The notes under the pieces: generated by a model
Told to the model about the DNA's origin: nothing
What the model saw: the letters and a program-made list of their open reading frames with translations, nothing else
The model's database searches: none
Shown here: in pieces, positions 26,976 through 35,355 of the stretch
Layout of the letters: each line of letters begins with the position of its first letter
How positions within the stretch are numbered: the first letter of the stretch is position 1
NCBI GenBank assembly: GCA_965247245.1
Contig: CBDFGV010000003.1
Location: 2,232,001-2,296,000, forward strand
Length of the DNA stretch: 64,000 nt
Direction: 5' to 3'
Source: Tectiglobus sp965247245
GTDB taxonomy: Bacteria > Pseudomonadota > Alphaproteobacteria > Rhizobiales > Hyphomicrobiaceae
Program-made: the position numbers and the translations under genes

Positions 26976-27476
26976 ATGACCCAAGAGGCGACATCATCGG
27001 ATGACAACAAGCATCGCCTGGTGGACATCCAGTTGGATCCGGATTCCATTTCCAGAAGTGCTAATCCGAACGTGGACCACGAGCGCCAGGTTGCCATCTA
27101 CGATCTGATCGAACAGAACTCTTTCGTCCTCGAAGACCACGCCGGCGGCCCCTATAAGCTCATTCTCGGCACGCTCAACGACCGCCTCGTTTTCAATGTT
27201 CACGATGAAGGCGGCACGCAGATCGTGGCGCACATGTTCTCGTTTTCGCCGCTGAAACGCATCATCCGCGACTACTTTATTGTCTGCGACAGCTACTACG
27301 AGGCGATCAAGACGGCTCCACCTTCGCGCATTCAGGCGATCGACATGGGCCGCCGTGGACTGCACGACGACGGCAGCCGAGCCCTCGCCGAACGCTTGAA
27401 GGGCAAGATCGCCATTGATCACGACACCGCCCGCCGCCTGTTCACACTCATCTGCTCGCTGCATTGGAAAGGCTAA
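26976..27476 (+). CDS. UPF0262 family protein
   Basis: A 166-residue protein with the UPF0262 pattern (NVDHERQVAIYDLIEQNSF, then a beta-rich YKLILGTLNDRLVFNV and FSFSPLKRIIRDYF). It starts 5 bp after the hisD stop and ends 3 bp before the phosphatase gene, so translation is likely coupled. Function unknown. Confidence 0.93.
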   Translation: MTQEATSSDDNKHRLVDIQLDPDSISRSANPNVDHERQVAIYDLIEQNSFVLEDHAGGPYKLILGTLNDRLVFNVHDEGGTQIVAHMFSFSPLKRIIRDYFIVCDSYYEAIKTAPPSRIQAIDMGRRGLHDDGSRALAERLKGKIAIDHDTARRLFTLICSLHWKG

Positions 27477-27479
27477 GCC

Positions 27480-27938
27480 GTGGCTGAGGCAAACAGCTTG
27501 CCGGGAGCGGTATTGTTTGCCTGCACGATGAATGCCGTTCGCTCGCCGATGGCCGCCGGAATTCTGCGCCACCTTGCCGGTCGCCGCACTTATGTCGAGT
27601 CAGCCGGTGTACGCGAAGGCGAGCCGGACCCCTTCGTGACCGTCGTGATGGATGAGATCGGCGTCGACCTGTCTGCGCACCAGCCGCACACCCTCGCAGA
27701 TCTCCACGACACGACCTTCGATCTCATTATCTCGTTGTCTCCCGAAGCCCATCACCAAGCCTTGGAATTGACGCGCACCATGGCTGTCGACGTGGAATAC
27801 TGGCCAACATTCGATGCATCGATCATGATCGGCCAAGGCAACCGCGATCAACTCCTCGACAGCTATCGCAAGGTCAGGGACACCTTGTTCGAACGCATCA
27901 AAGAACGCTTCGGCCTAAGTGGCGGACCAACGGTCTAG
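27480..27938 (+). CDS. Low-molecular-weight protein-tyrosine phosphatase-like protein
   Basis: A 152-residue protein with the LMW-PTP active-site loop at its N-terminus, CTMNAVRS, fitting CX5R(S/T). An Asp-containing EYWPTFDAS segment is a candidate general-acid loop. The fold is shared with arsenate reductases, so dephosphorylation of a protein or reduction of arsenate are both possible. The conserved chromosomal place (after hisD and UPF0262) argues for a housekeeping phosphatase. Start GTG, 3 bp after the previous stop. Confidence 0.88.
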   Translation: MAEANSLPGAVLFACTMNAVRSPMAAGILRHLAGRRTYVESAGVREGEPDPFVTVVMDEIGVDLSAHQPHTLADLHDTTFDLIISLSPEAHHQALELTRTMAVDVEYWPTFDASIMIGQGNRDQLLDSYRKVRDTLFERIKERFGLSGGPTV

Positions 27939-28060
27939 CTCGGCAAACCTGCTAAGTTGGACCTCCACCACAGCGATCCAGACCGCGAATTGGCATCGGC
28001 TGGATCAAACCATCGTCATGTACCTATCAGTGAGGGGCGCAAAGATGTAAGATCGGAGCT

Positions 28061-28819
28061 ATGGCTGGCGTAAACCTCATAAGAACGACGTTCCCCGCCG
28101 GTGGTGGTGGGTTTGAGCTTCCACGCGTTGCCCTGGGCGTGTTCTTGATAGACCAACCAACACACCATATCGCGGTCGGATCAGACAAGCGCACGCACTA
28201 CCCACTTCGGAAGTTCGATGGCTGGCTACTACCCGCAGGCGGCAATGGCATTTGCGAATTCGATGAACCGCTTGATGCCCTGATCATCGATTTCGAGCCG
28301 GAGTTGCTCGAAGATGTCGGCCTTCGAAGCGGCACGAGCATTGCACCTTATACCGGCCAACTCGATCCCCTAACCCTCCAATTGGCACTTCAGGCAGAGA
28401 ACTTCAACACAGCACCAACGCTCTATCGCGAGACCATGTCGCGCGCGCTAGCAGCACAACTCATCCACACCTTAACGCCCGAGTCACCGGCATCAGCGAC
28501 GATCGATGATCAGCGCCTGAACCGTGTCATTGATTATATTCACGACAGACTTGCAGATGACCTGTCATTGGAAGACCTGGCAGGTATTGCCGCGATGAGT
28601 CCGTTTCACTTTTCGCGCGCCTTCAAAGCCGCAACCGGCCAGTCGCCGTTGCAGTACCTTATCGGTTGCCGGATGGATCGAGCGAAGGTCCTGCTCAAAA
28701 CAACAAAGCTGAACGTGGCCGAGATCGCTTACCGCACAGGTTACGAAGACGCTGGCCGCTTCAGCCAGCACTTCAAGAAGCGCGTTGGCGTACGCCCCAG
28801 CGCATATCGCGAAGGCTAG
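28061..28819 (+). CDS. AraC-family transcriptional regulator
   Basis: A 252-residue regulator. The C-terminal ~100 residues form the double helix-turn-helix of AraC/XylS proteins: DDLSLEDLAGIAAMSPFHFSRAFKAATGQSPLQYLI, then VAEIAYRTGYEDAGRFSQHFKK and GVRPSAYREG. The N-terminal ~140 residues are a beta-rich sensing domain with no recognised ligand. It precedes an exported hydrolase and two exported NTF2-like proteins and probably controls them. The start ATG follows GGAG. Effector unknown. Confidence 0.93.
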   Translation: MAGVNLIRTTFPAGGGGFELPRVALGVFLIDQPTHHIAVGSDKRTHYPLRKFDGWLLPAGGNGICEFDEPLDALIIDFEPELLEDVGLRSGTSIAPYTGQLDPLTLQLALQAENFNTAPTLYRETMSRALAAQLIHTLTPESPASATIDDQRLNRVIDYIHDRLADDLSLEDLAGIAAMSPFHFSRAFKAATGQSPLQYLIGCRMDRAKVLLKTTKLNVAEIAYRTGYEDAGRFSQHFKKRVGVRPSAYREG

Positions 28820-28928
28820 ACTTCGCGAACAGCAAGAATCGCAAGGCCAAGAGCAAGAATCGCCATCGCTGCTCGGCGCGGCGTGCGCCACATTGCGTCC
28901 ATAGACACTCAGACATGGAGGACTTGTC

Positions 28929-29873
28929 ATGAGGACCGCAATCGCAGCGACCGCTGCCGTTCTTCTGATGGGATCAACAGCAATGGCCAAAGTACAAACT
29001 CGAACACTGACATTTGACAACGAGGGAGCCAAGCTCTCAGGGACCTTGTACTTGCCTGAAAAGCACCCGAACAAACCGCTCCCGATCGTTGTCGTCACAG
29101 GTGCCTGGACAAGCGTCGAAGAACAGATGCCGAGAGTCTATGCCGAGGAGATGGTGAAACGCGGCTTTGCCGCCTTCACGTTCGACTTCCGTGGCTGGGG
29201 CAAGTCTGGCGATCTGCCTGACGGAGAGCGCTACAAGGAAGATCCGAAAGCCAAAACCTCCGACATTCGTGCCGCGTTCCGCTTTGTCGCCTCTCTGGCG
29301 CAGGTTGATCGCACGAAGATCAATGGCCTCGGCATCTGCGCATCGTCCGGTTACATGGTCGACGCGGTTTCCGGCAATGAACTTGTCAGCAAAGTCGGCC
29401 TGGTCGCCCCCTGGTTGCAAAACAAGTCCATTGTCGAAACGGTCTATGGCGGCGCCAAAGGCGTTGAGGGTCTGATCAAGGCGGGTGAGGCCGCCAATGC
29501 CAAAGGCGGAGAGATTATCCCGGCTGCCGGTCCGAAAGATGCCAAAGGCGTATTGATGCCGATCGGTGGCTACTACTACGACCCGGCACGCGGCGCCATC
29601 CCCGCCTATGACAACAAATGGAACCAGACGTCATGGAAAGGCTGGCTGACCTATTACCCAGCCGACAATCCGCAGCGCCTCGATAAGCCGCTTGCAATTG
29701 TCCACTCAGAAGCTGCGGCAATCCCCGAGGGCGTGAAGGCATTCCTCAAAAACTGGACAGGCAAAGCAACAGCCCAATGGCTTGAGAACGTGACGCAGTT
29801 CGACTTCTACGACAATCCTGAGGATGTCGAACGCGCCGCCGATACAATTGCCAAGCACTTCAAAGCCGATTGA
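28929..29873 (+). CDS. Exported alpha/beta hydrolase, dienelactone-hydrolase-like
   Basis: A 314-residue protein with a Sec signal (ATAAVLLMGSTAMA, cleavage near residue 20) and an alpha/beta-hydrolase core. The DFRGWGKSGDLPDGERYKED segment near residue 95 is a hydrolase hallmark. The nucleophile elbow reads GLGICASSGYM near residue 139, where Cys may replace the usual Ser, as in dienelactone hydrolases. A likely acid/His region lies near the C-terminus (AIVHSEAAAIPEG). It follows the AraC gene and a GGAGG ribosome site. Periplasmic ester or small-molecule hydrolase; substrate unknown. Confidence 0.85.
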   Translation: MRTAIAATAAVLLMGSTAMAKVQTRTLTFDNEGAKLSGTLYLPEKHPNKPLPIVVVTGAWTSVEEQMPRVYAEEMVKRGFAAFTFDFRGWGKSGDLPDGERYKEDPKAKTSDIRAAFRFVASLAQVDRTKINGLGICASSGYMVDAVSGNELVSKVGLVAPWLQNKSIVETVYGGAKGVEGLIKAGEAANAKGGEIIPAAGPKDAKGVLMPIGGYYYDPARGAIPAYDNKWNQTSWKGWLTYYPADNPQRLDKPLAIVHSEAAAIPEGVKAFLKNWTGKATAQWLENVTQFDFYDNPEDVERAADTIAKHFKAD

Positions 29874-29884
29874 GGAGGGATGAC

Positions 29885-30403
29885 ATGCGATACGTACCCA
29901 CCGTCCTGGTCGCTGCGGTACTGATGGTCAACGCACCGGCCAAGGCTGCCGAACCGGCGGACCACGTCGGCATCTTACGAGCCGCGTCAGAGATCGCGAT
30001 CGGAGCCGACCGCCACGACTGGCAGCGCGTTCGTGGTGCCATGGCCGATCAAATAACGACGGATTACAGCAGCGTCTTCGGAGGCAAACCCGTCACACAA
30101 TCGGCCGATGCCCTGGTGAAGGGTTGGGCGCAGTTTCTCCCCGGTTTCGATAGCACACACCATATGGTTTCAAGCCTCATCGTCAGTGCTTCGAAAGACA
30201 ACACAGCAACTGCGCACGCCAACTTCACAGCCACCCATCGCATTGCCAAGGCTCTGTGGGTCCTCGGTGGGCGTTATACCTACCAGCTCTCCAAAGTCAG
30301 CGGCACCTGGCGCGTGACGTCAATGACGGTCACAGCCCTCTGGGAAACCGGTGATCGCGGCCTGATCAAACAGGCAGCGCAGCGGGCAGCAACAAAGCAA
30401 TAG
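29885..30403 (+). CDS. Exported NTF2-like (SnoaL-type) protein 1
   Basis: A 172-residue protein with a signal peptide (VLVAAVLMVNAPAKA). Its cone-shaped NTF2-like domain begins with a helix (ASEIAIGADRHDWQRVRGAM) and strands ending TGTWRVTSMTVTALW-like. The frame starts with TTG at 29870, but ATG 29885 gives the proper signal peptide and follows GAGGAGGG. It lies 11 bp after the hydrolase and 12 bp before a second NTF2-like gene. Such proteins often bind small hydrophobic ligands. Role unknown. Confidence 0.8.
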   Translation: MRYVPTVLVAAVLMVNAPAKAAEPADHVGILRAASEIAIGADRHDWQRVRGAMADQITTDYSSVFGGKPVTQSADALVKGWAQFLPGFDSTHHMVSSLIVSASKDNTATAHANFTATHRIAKALWVLGGRYTYQLSKVSGTWRVTSMTVTALWETGDRGLIKQAAQRAATKQ

Positions 30404-30415
30404 GAGTCAGCGATC

Positions 30416-30916
30416 ATGCGAATGACAATTGTAATGGCCACAACAGGCCTGCTGATGCTTCTCTCAACTGTCGGGCAGGCTATCGCAGCGTCACCCGAAC
30501 AGAACATTCAAGTCGTCAAAAACTTCTTTAAGGCCTATGGCAAGGGCGACCTAGATGGCATCGCCCAAGTCATGGACAAGAATGTGAGGTGGCACATTCC
30601 CGGACGTCATCCGTTGTCGGGGACTAAGGCCGGTCGTGACGAGGTTATCGCCTTCTTTGATCAACTGAAGTCAGCCGGCTTCCAAGCAGAACCAATCTAC
30701 TTCGGAGCAGACGAACAACGCGTGGTGGATGTTCACCGCGGTTGGTCGAACGCGCCAGGCAAGCCTAATGTCGATACCATCTGGGCTTTGGTCTTTCGCA
30801 TCAAGGACGGAAAGATCACCGAAGCGACGAACCTGTCGGCCGACCAGGATGCAGCGAACACATTCTTCTGGTCGCAATACAAGCTGAAGAAACTACCTGA
30901 TCGTCTTACCCAATAG
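30416..30916 (+). CDS. Exported NTF2-like (SnoaL-type) protein 2
   Basis: A 166-residue protein with a signal peptide (TTGLLMLLSTVGQAIAA). Its SnoaL-like core shows NIQVVKNFFKAYGKGDLDGIAQVMDKNVRWHIPG, a typical NTF2-fold start with an Asp-Val-Arg-Trp strand. It pairs with the preceding NTF2-like gene and the hydrolase, perhaps as a periplasmic small-molecule pathway under the AraC regulator. A short inverted repeat (30964-30991) overlaps the end of the convergent cyclase gene. Confidence 0.82.
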   Translation: MRMTIVMATTGLLMLLSTVGQAIAASPEQNIQVVKNFFKAYGKGDLDGIAQVMDKNVRWHIPGRHPLSGTKAGRDEVIAFFDQLKSAGFQAEPIYFGADEQRVVDVHRGWSNAPGKPNVDTIWALVFRIKDGKITEATNLSADQDAANTFFWSQYKLKKLPDRLTQ

Positions 30917-30990
30917 CAGGCCGGGCAAACTGATCAGTGCCTGATGCGTGCCTGATCAGTGAGGGGCGCGCATCAAAACAGGGTCGCGCC

Positions 30991-32307
30991 CTATTGTCCT
31001 CCGACTGCGGCACCTGTCTCGGACTTCTTCCCTTTCACCAGCCAGGTGACAAGCGGTCCGATGCCTTTGATATCGATCGCATCAAGTTCTTCGAACTCAT
31101 AGACGTCGGCCAATGCGGCATGGGTCGAAGGACTAACATGGATACGCCCAAGAACGCCCGAGCCTTCCATCCGCGAAGCCAGATTGACCGTATCTCCCCA
31201 GACATCATAACTGAACTTCTGCGTCCCGATGATCCCCGCGAGGACAGGTCCAGACGCCAAGCCAATCCGCACATTCAGTTCTATATCATGCTCAGTGCGA
31301 ACCTGAGCAATTACCTCCAGCATGTCCTCCGCCATCGCGACAGCCCGAGTAGCATGATCAGGTCGTGTTTCCGGCACGCCGGCGACGGCCATGTAGGCGT
31401 CGCCGATCGTCTTAATTTTCTCAACGCCATGCTTCAGCGCAAGCTGGTCAAACCGCCGGACGATTGTATTGAGAAGTTCCACCACGCGTTGCGCCCCAAG
31501 CTTTCGCGACAACGCAACAAATCCGGAAATGTCGGCAAACATAACCGTCACCTCGGCATGCTCATCGGCTATCCGCTGATCGGGCTTGGCCTTGAGGCTC
31601 TCGGCAATGCTGTCCGGCAAGATGTTGCGTAACAGTCCATCGGCTTCCGCCTTTGCGCGCTCCACCAGGCTAAAGGCGTACCAGACGGTTGCTGCAATCA
31701 GCACGGCCGTTGATATCGCAGCTTGTGTGTAGAGCGGATCGAGAACCTCATGACCGGCATCGATCATCGCATCGCGCCTGGAAAAGTGAAACCAAGCGTA
31801 GAGATGCAGCGCGACACCGCTGGCAACAGTCGCGAGCACGAGTCGAATGCGGTTCAACCCGAACACGACGAACGGTGCCGCAGCGCCGACAAAGTACTGC
31901 AGATGAATCCCCGACGGGCGCCCCATGTACATCGTGAACAGCAACAAGGCGATCCACTCAACCACGACGATAATGACACCGCCGGCAATCTCATTGATCC
32001 GGTGCGACAGCGGCACCAGAACGGCAACGCCAATCAGCGCCACATTGAGCCAGATGACAGGCTTGAATTTCTCGTAGTCGATGTTGCTGTGTTGGAGGGC
32101 GTAGCCGGCCGTGGTGAACGCAATGAGATAGGCGATAGCGTTCATGATCATCAGGCGGCGGCGCACATCAACGGGATAGCCGTGTGTCCCTAGCTCGAGA
32201 AGCCAGGAAACCAACGCCTCCAACTTTCTGCCCGGCCAGCTCCGCGCCAGCGCGCCGAGCCACGAGACAAGAAAGTTCGGTACTAATGTGCGCCCTCTGT
32301 CGGACAT
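30991..32307 (-). CDS. Class III adenylate cyclase with N-terminal membrane domain
   Basis: A 438-residue membrane protein. About six TM helices lie in residues 50-220, then a short linker and a class III cyclase domain from about residue 250. The first metal Asp is Asp259 in FADISGF and the second is in KTIGDAYMAV. The YDVWGDTVNLASRMEG segment supplies the base-recognition Asp and transition-state Arg, fitting ATP rather than GTP. ATG 32307 is chosen over an upstream in-frame start because it follows the Crp-like gene with only one base between (TGA T ATG), so both are co-translated. It should make cAMP for its partner regulator. Confidence 0.9.
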   Translation of the reverse strand: MSDRGRTLVPNFLVSWLGALARSWPGRKLEALVSWLLELGTHGYPVDVRRRLMIMNAIAYLIAFTTAGYALQHSNIDYEKFKPVIWLNVALIGVAVLVPLSHRINEIAGGVIIVVVEWIALLLFTMYMGRPSGIHLQYFVGAAAPFVVFGLNRIRLVLATVASGVALHLYAWFHFSRRDAMIDAGHEVLDPLYTQAAISTAVLIAATVWYAFSLVERAKAEADGLLRNILPDSIAESLKAKPDQRIADEHAEVTVMFADISGFVALSRKLGAQRVVELLNTIVRRFDQLALKHGVEKIKTIGDAYMAVAGVPETRPDHATRAVAMAEDMLEVIAQVRTEHDIELNVRIGLASGPVLAGIIGTQKFSYDVWGDTVNLASRMEGSGVLGRIHVSPSTHAALADVYEFEELDAIDIKGIGPLVTWLVKGKKSETGAAVGGQ

Positions 32308-32308
32308 A

Positions 32309-33010
32309 TCATTCGAGTTCCGCAACCGCCCGCAGTTCCTCGCAGTCACACCGGATCGTGTTACCCTCGCGAACAATCGCTCCCTGATCTTCCAACAGCG
32401 TCAGGGCAGCATTCACTTTAGGCCGGCTGGCGCCAAGCAGCAGTGCAACTTCGCCCTGCGATATGCCAAGACTGACAGGCACAAGCCCGTCTGCATCCGC
32501 GTCGTCCGTCCGTTGCTGGCTGATGCCCAATAGAAAGCGGGCGAGACGCACTTCAATGCGATGCAGAGCAACACCCTCTAGCTGCAAATCCGCTTCCCGC
32601 AACCGAGCGCATAAAAAACGCAGTAGTGTTTTGGCAAACTGAGGATTGCTTTCGAGCAATCGGTCCAAAGCCGCCTGCCCCAGCGACATGGCCTTTGTCT
32701 TGGCCACAGCGGTGGCATCCGCGGTTCGTGCCTTCCCATCCAACATCGCAATTTCGCCGAACACAGTACCCGCGCTGGCATGGGCAAACGCCAGTTCCCG
32801 TCCCTCAACCGAGAGGATCGAGAGCCTGACCCGGCCTTCGACGATGTAATAGAGCTCACGGCCCGGATCACCACGCGAGAAGATCGACTGGCCATTCGTA
32901 AAGGTCACCGGTCGCATCTCTTGCGCAATCAACATGCGCGTTGCGTCATCCAGTTCACCAAACACGTCGGTACCGGCCATCCCTGCGGCAAGTTTCTCCG
33001 TTTCCGACAT
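32309..33010 (-). CDS. Crp/Fnr-family cAMP-responsive regulator
   Basis: A 233-residue regulator. A cyclic-nucleotide-binding domain occupies residues about 12-140, with FGEIAMLDGKARTADA forming the phosphate-binding cassette (Gly-Glu and an Arg that would contact cAMP phosphate). The C-terminal HTH_Crp region reads SLGISQGEVALLLGASRPKVNAALTLLEDQG. No cysteine set for an Fe-S cluster, which argues against an Fnr oxygen sensor. AAGGAG precedes the ATG. It is translationally coupled to the downstream adenylate cyclase. Confidence 0.92.
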   Translation of the reverse strand: MSETEKLAAGMAGTDVFGELDDATRMLIAQEMRPVTFTNGQSIFSRGDPGRELYYIVEGRVRLSILSVEGRELAFAHASAGTVFGEIAMLDGKARTADATAVAKTKAMSLGQAALDRLLESNPQFAKTLLRFLCARLREADLQLEGVALHRIEVRLARFLLGISQQRTDDADADGLVPVSLGISQGEVALLLGASRPKVNAALTLLEDQGAIVREGNTIRCDCEELRAVAELE

Positions 33011-33254
33011 GAAAATCTCCTTACAACATGATTTTGCCAGGCTTTGCCGGCAATCAGCCTTGCATCAAAAGGATAATTCAAAACGATGCGGCAGACGATA
33101 GTTTGCCCAAAGCATGGTATCCTTTGTTGGCGGAGCGGATCAAAAGCTTGCTTTCGCCGCCATCCCGGAGCATTCTCCGCCCAAATGAGCGATCTCTGGC
33201 CCTGCGCCGGCGATCCGACAACACGTGCATAAGCCGATAACCCTGAGAGGACAC

Positions 33255-33473
33255 ATGGCAAAAGAGGAACTACTTGAGTTCCCAGGTGTAGTGACAGAAC
33301 TCCTACCCAACGCGACGTTTCGCGTAAAACTCGAAAATGGCCACGAGATCATAGCACATACCGCAGGACGCATGCGCAAGAACCGAATTCGAGTTCTGGC
33401 AGGGGATAAAGTTCAAGTCGAGATGACGCCTTATGACCTCACCAAAGGCCGAATTACTTACCGATTCAAGTAA
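33255..33473 (+). CDS. infA: Translation initiation factor IF-1
   Basis: A 72-residue S1-like OB-fold protein that binds the 30S A site during initiation. The sequence is standard IF-1: FPGVVTELLPNATFRVKLENGHE, the HTAGRMRKNRIRVLAGDKV core, and the DLTKGRITYRFK end. ATG 33255, preceded by GAGAGG. It begins the infA-maf-yacG group ending near tRNA-Phe. Its 3' end overlaps the maf frame by 41 bp. Confidence 0.98.
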   Translation: MAKEELLEFPGVVTELLPNATFRVKLENGHEIIAHTAGRMRKNRIRVLAGDKVQVEMTPYDLTKGRITYRFK

Positions 33474-34179
33474 TGCTGAAGCACCGCGCCGCGAAACGCT
33501 GAGACGTCAGCGCGCGCGCGGCTTTGGTCAGCGTACGCACACAGATTCACGGCCTCCGCTTGTACTGGCCAGTGGTTCGCCGCGCCGGCTGATGCTGCTG
33601 AGCCAAATCGGGTTGCAGCCGGACGCGCTCCGGCCAGCGTCCATCGACGAGACCCCGAAGCGTGGCGAAATGCCAAGAACCTTGGCCAGTCGGCTCGCAA
33701 GGGCCAAGGCGGAAGCGGCACGTGACCAGATCGCCGACGACATGGACTACGCGGACTCCTTTGTGCTCGCAGCCGATACAGTTGTCGCTGTTGGCCGGCG
33801 GGTTCTGGGCCAACCGGCCTTTTTGGAAGAGGCGGTCGCATCGCTTGAATTGCTATCGGGCCGGGCACACCGCGTTTTGACCGGCGTCTGCCTCATCACC
33901 CCTGAGGATCGCATTCGCACGCGCATGGTCGAGACCCGCGTACGCTTCAAGCGTCTGTCACGAGAAGAGATGGAAGCCTACATTGCCTCGCGGGAATGGC
34001 GCGGCAAGGCTGGCGGCTACGCGATTCAAGGGCTCGCAGGCTGCTTCGTCCAGAAACTCATCGGGTCATACACGAATGTTGTCGGCCTCCCTCTCACGGA
34101 GGTCTCACAACTCCTGGTCGCAGAAGGCATTCCGATCCACTACGGGTGGGTCAATGCCGCTGATATCGATCCGGAGTAG
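33433..34179 (+). CDS. maf: Maf family nucleotide pyrophosphatase
   Basis: A 248-residue Maf protein, which hydrolyses non-canonical or pyrimidine nucleoside triphosphates. The P-loop-like LASGSPRRLMLLSQIG segment lies at residues 44-59, DTVVAV near residue 115, and WRGKAGGYAIQGLAG then GSYTNVVGLPL at the C-terminal half. The N-terminal ~40 residues are an extension unlike most Maf proteins. The frame's first start is ATG 33433, inside infA; no other ATG, GTG or TTG lies before the conserved motif, so the true start is likely this one or a rarer codon. Confidence 0.9.
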   Translation: MTSPKAELLTDSSNAEAPRRETLRRQRARGFGQRTHTDSRPPLVLASGSPRRLMLLSQIGLQPDALRPASIDETPKRGEMPRTLASRLARAKAEAARDQIADDMDYADSFVLAADTVVAVGRRVLGQPAFLEEAVASLELLSGRAHRVLTGVCLITPEDRIRTRMVETRVRFKRLSREEMEAYIASREWRGKAGGYAIQGLAGCFVQKLIGSYTNVVGLPLTEVSQLLVAEGIPIHYGWVNAADIDPE

Positions 34180-34181
34180 CC

Positions 34182-34454
34182 TTGGCGGAGCAAACAGCCA
34201 TGCAGCAAAGGCAAAGCGATCCTGCGAAGCTATCAGCTGGCAATGATAACGACCAACCACAGACGAGGCGCGTGCCGCGCTGTGCAAACTGTGGCAAGCC
34301 GGTCGTTCAGGAATTCAGGCCGTTCTGTTCGGCCCGATGCAAGGATGTCGACCTCTCACGCTGGCTCCATGGCGCCTACGCGATCCCAGGTGGCAATACC
34401 GACGAAGATGAAGACGGCGACGAAATCCCGGCAGAACCAGCCGACGATCAGTAG
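34182..34454 (+). CDS. yacG: DNA gyrase inhibitor YacG
   Basis: A 90-residue zinc-finger protein. The four zinc ligands are in CANCGKPVVQEFRPFCSARC followed by KDVDLSRWL, the YacG signature. YacG binds GyrB and inhibits gyrase. The TTG at 34182 follows GGAG and the maf stop by 2 bp; ATG 34200 is an alternative. The acidic tail is longer than in E. coli YacG. Confidence 0.93.
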   Translation: MAEQTAMQQRQSDPAKLSAGNDNDQPQTRRVPRCANCGKPVVQEFRPFCSARCKDVDLSRWLHGAYAIPGGNTDEDEDGDEIPAEPADDQ

Positions 34455-34631
34455 AGATAATTCTGCGGCCTTGAGGGCTGCTACACAAGGCTCAGAGACC
34501 TAGCTCAGTTCCGTTCGAGAGTACTGCGACAGGACGCGCAAATAACACTCAAATCGCGACTTGCCACCAAACATCAGGCGCTCTATACACAGTGCCCTTG
34601 CCTTTGGACACCCTCGCGTTGTCCGGCAATT

Positions 34632-34707
34632 GCCCAGGTAGCTCAGTTGGTAGAGCATGCGACTGAAAATCGCAGTGTCGGTGGTTCGATTCCGCCCCTG
34701 GGCACCA
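34632..34707 (+). tRNA. tRNA-Phe (anticodon GAA)
   Basis: A 76-nt cloverleaf: acceptor GCCCAGG/CCTGGGC, D-arm GCTCAGTTGGTAGAGC, anticodon stem-loop GCGAC TGAAAAT CGCAG (stem closes imperfectly), T-loop TTCGATT, discriminator A and encoded CCA. It lies 177 bp after yacG. Confidence 0.97.
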
Positions 34708-35355
34708 CTCTTCCTTATCAGATTAGCAAAGCGCTGGACGCCTCAATTGGTGGTTTAACTTGGTAGGACTGGCACACGCTGGTGGCCGTTATCTCACCCG
34801 CGCCAAAGAACGATCGCACCACGTGAGAGCATGCAAGAGCTCCAAGCTTCGCGCATCAGACCGATCCCCAGTGACATTATCTTTGAGAAGCAAACCTTCA
34901 CGCAAAACGCTTGGACTTCGCTGAGCTGCATCGCAGCCGGATTAGGCCCAGCAACGCACTTTTTCAGCGTCCAGTTGCACGACTTCCGTTGGCTTATTAC
35001 CAGCCTGGTCAATACCTCTTACTCAGCCAACAGCGCAACAACACTCACAACGCGCTTACAGCCACAGAAACAGAAGAAAACAGAATAAATGTATGATTAT
35101 ATTGAATATTTGAGATGTAAATTCAAAAAGCAGAACACTGCATATATGTTGCTAACGAATCACATCGACGCGCATTGCGAGCAGTCAAGTCTAAATTCTA
35201 CTTCTAGGGGCAGTTTGTTAGATGCTACTCGTCAACAGTCGTTTTGATAATTTGTTGATAACAGTCGGACAGGGCAGTCGCAGTCTGTTGTCGTGAACCT
35301 TTAAGAACTGCCCAGTACGAGTTTTTTTACGGCACCGGGGGGTGCGCAAGAGCAC
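34708..35355. other. Long AT-richer intergenic region before the secretion locus
   Basis: About 650 bp with no credible gene. Small frames on both strands lack ribosome sites and known motifs. The last ~270 bp are clearly AT-rich and should hold the promoter of the TolC-ABC genes. A short hairpin (GCACC / GGTGC around GGGG, 35332-35345) ends 10 bp before the TolC start. Confidence 0.5.

Noticed and set aside
30964..30991. GGGCGCG / CGCGCCC stem between the NTF2-like and cyclase genes
   Set aside because: A 14-nt loop, no T-run and overlap with the cyclase stop make it too weak to call a terminator.
34744..34775. Sigma-54-like TGGCAC element
   Set aside because: The matching GC half (TTGC after five bases) is absent, so the match is chance.
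34831..35096. Overlapping small frames in the gap after tRNA-Phe
   Set aside because: No ribosome site, no motif, and low-complexity composition. They read as chance frames in AT-rich DNA.
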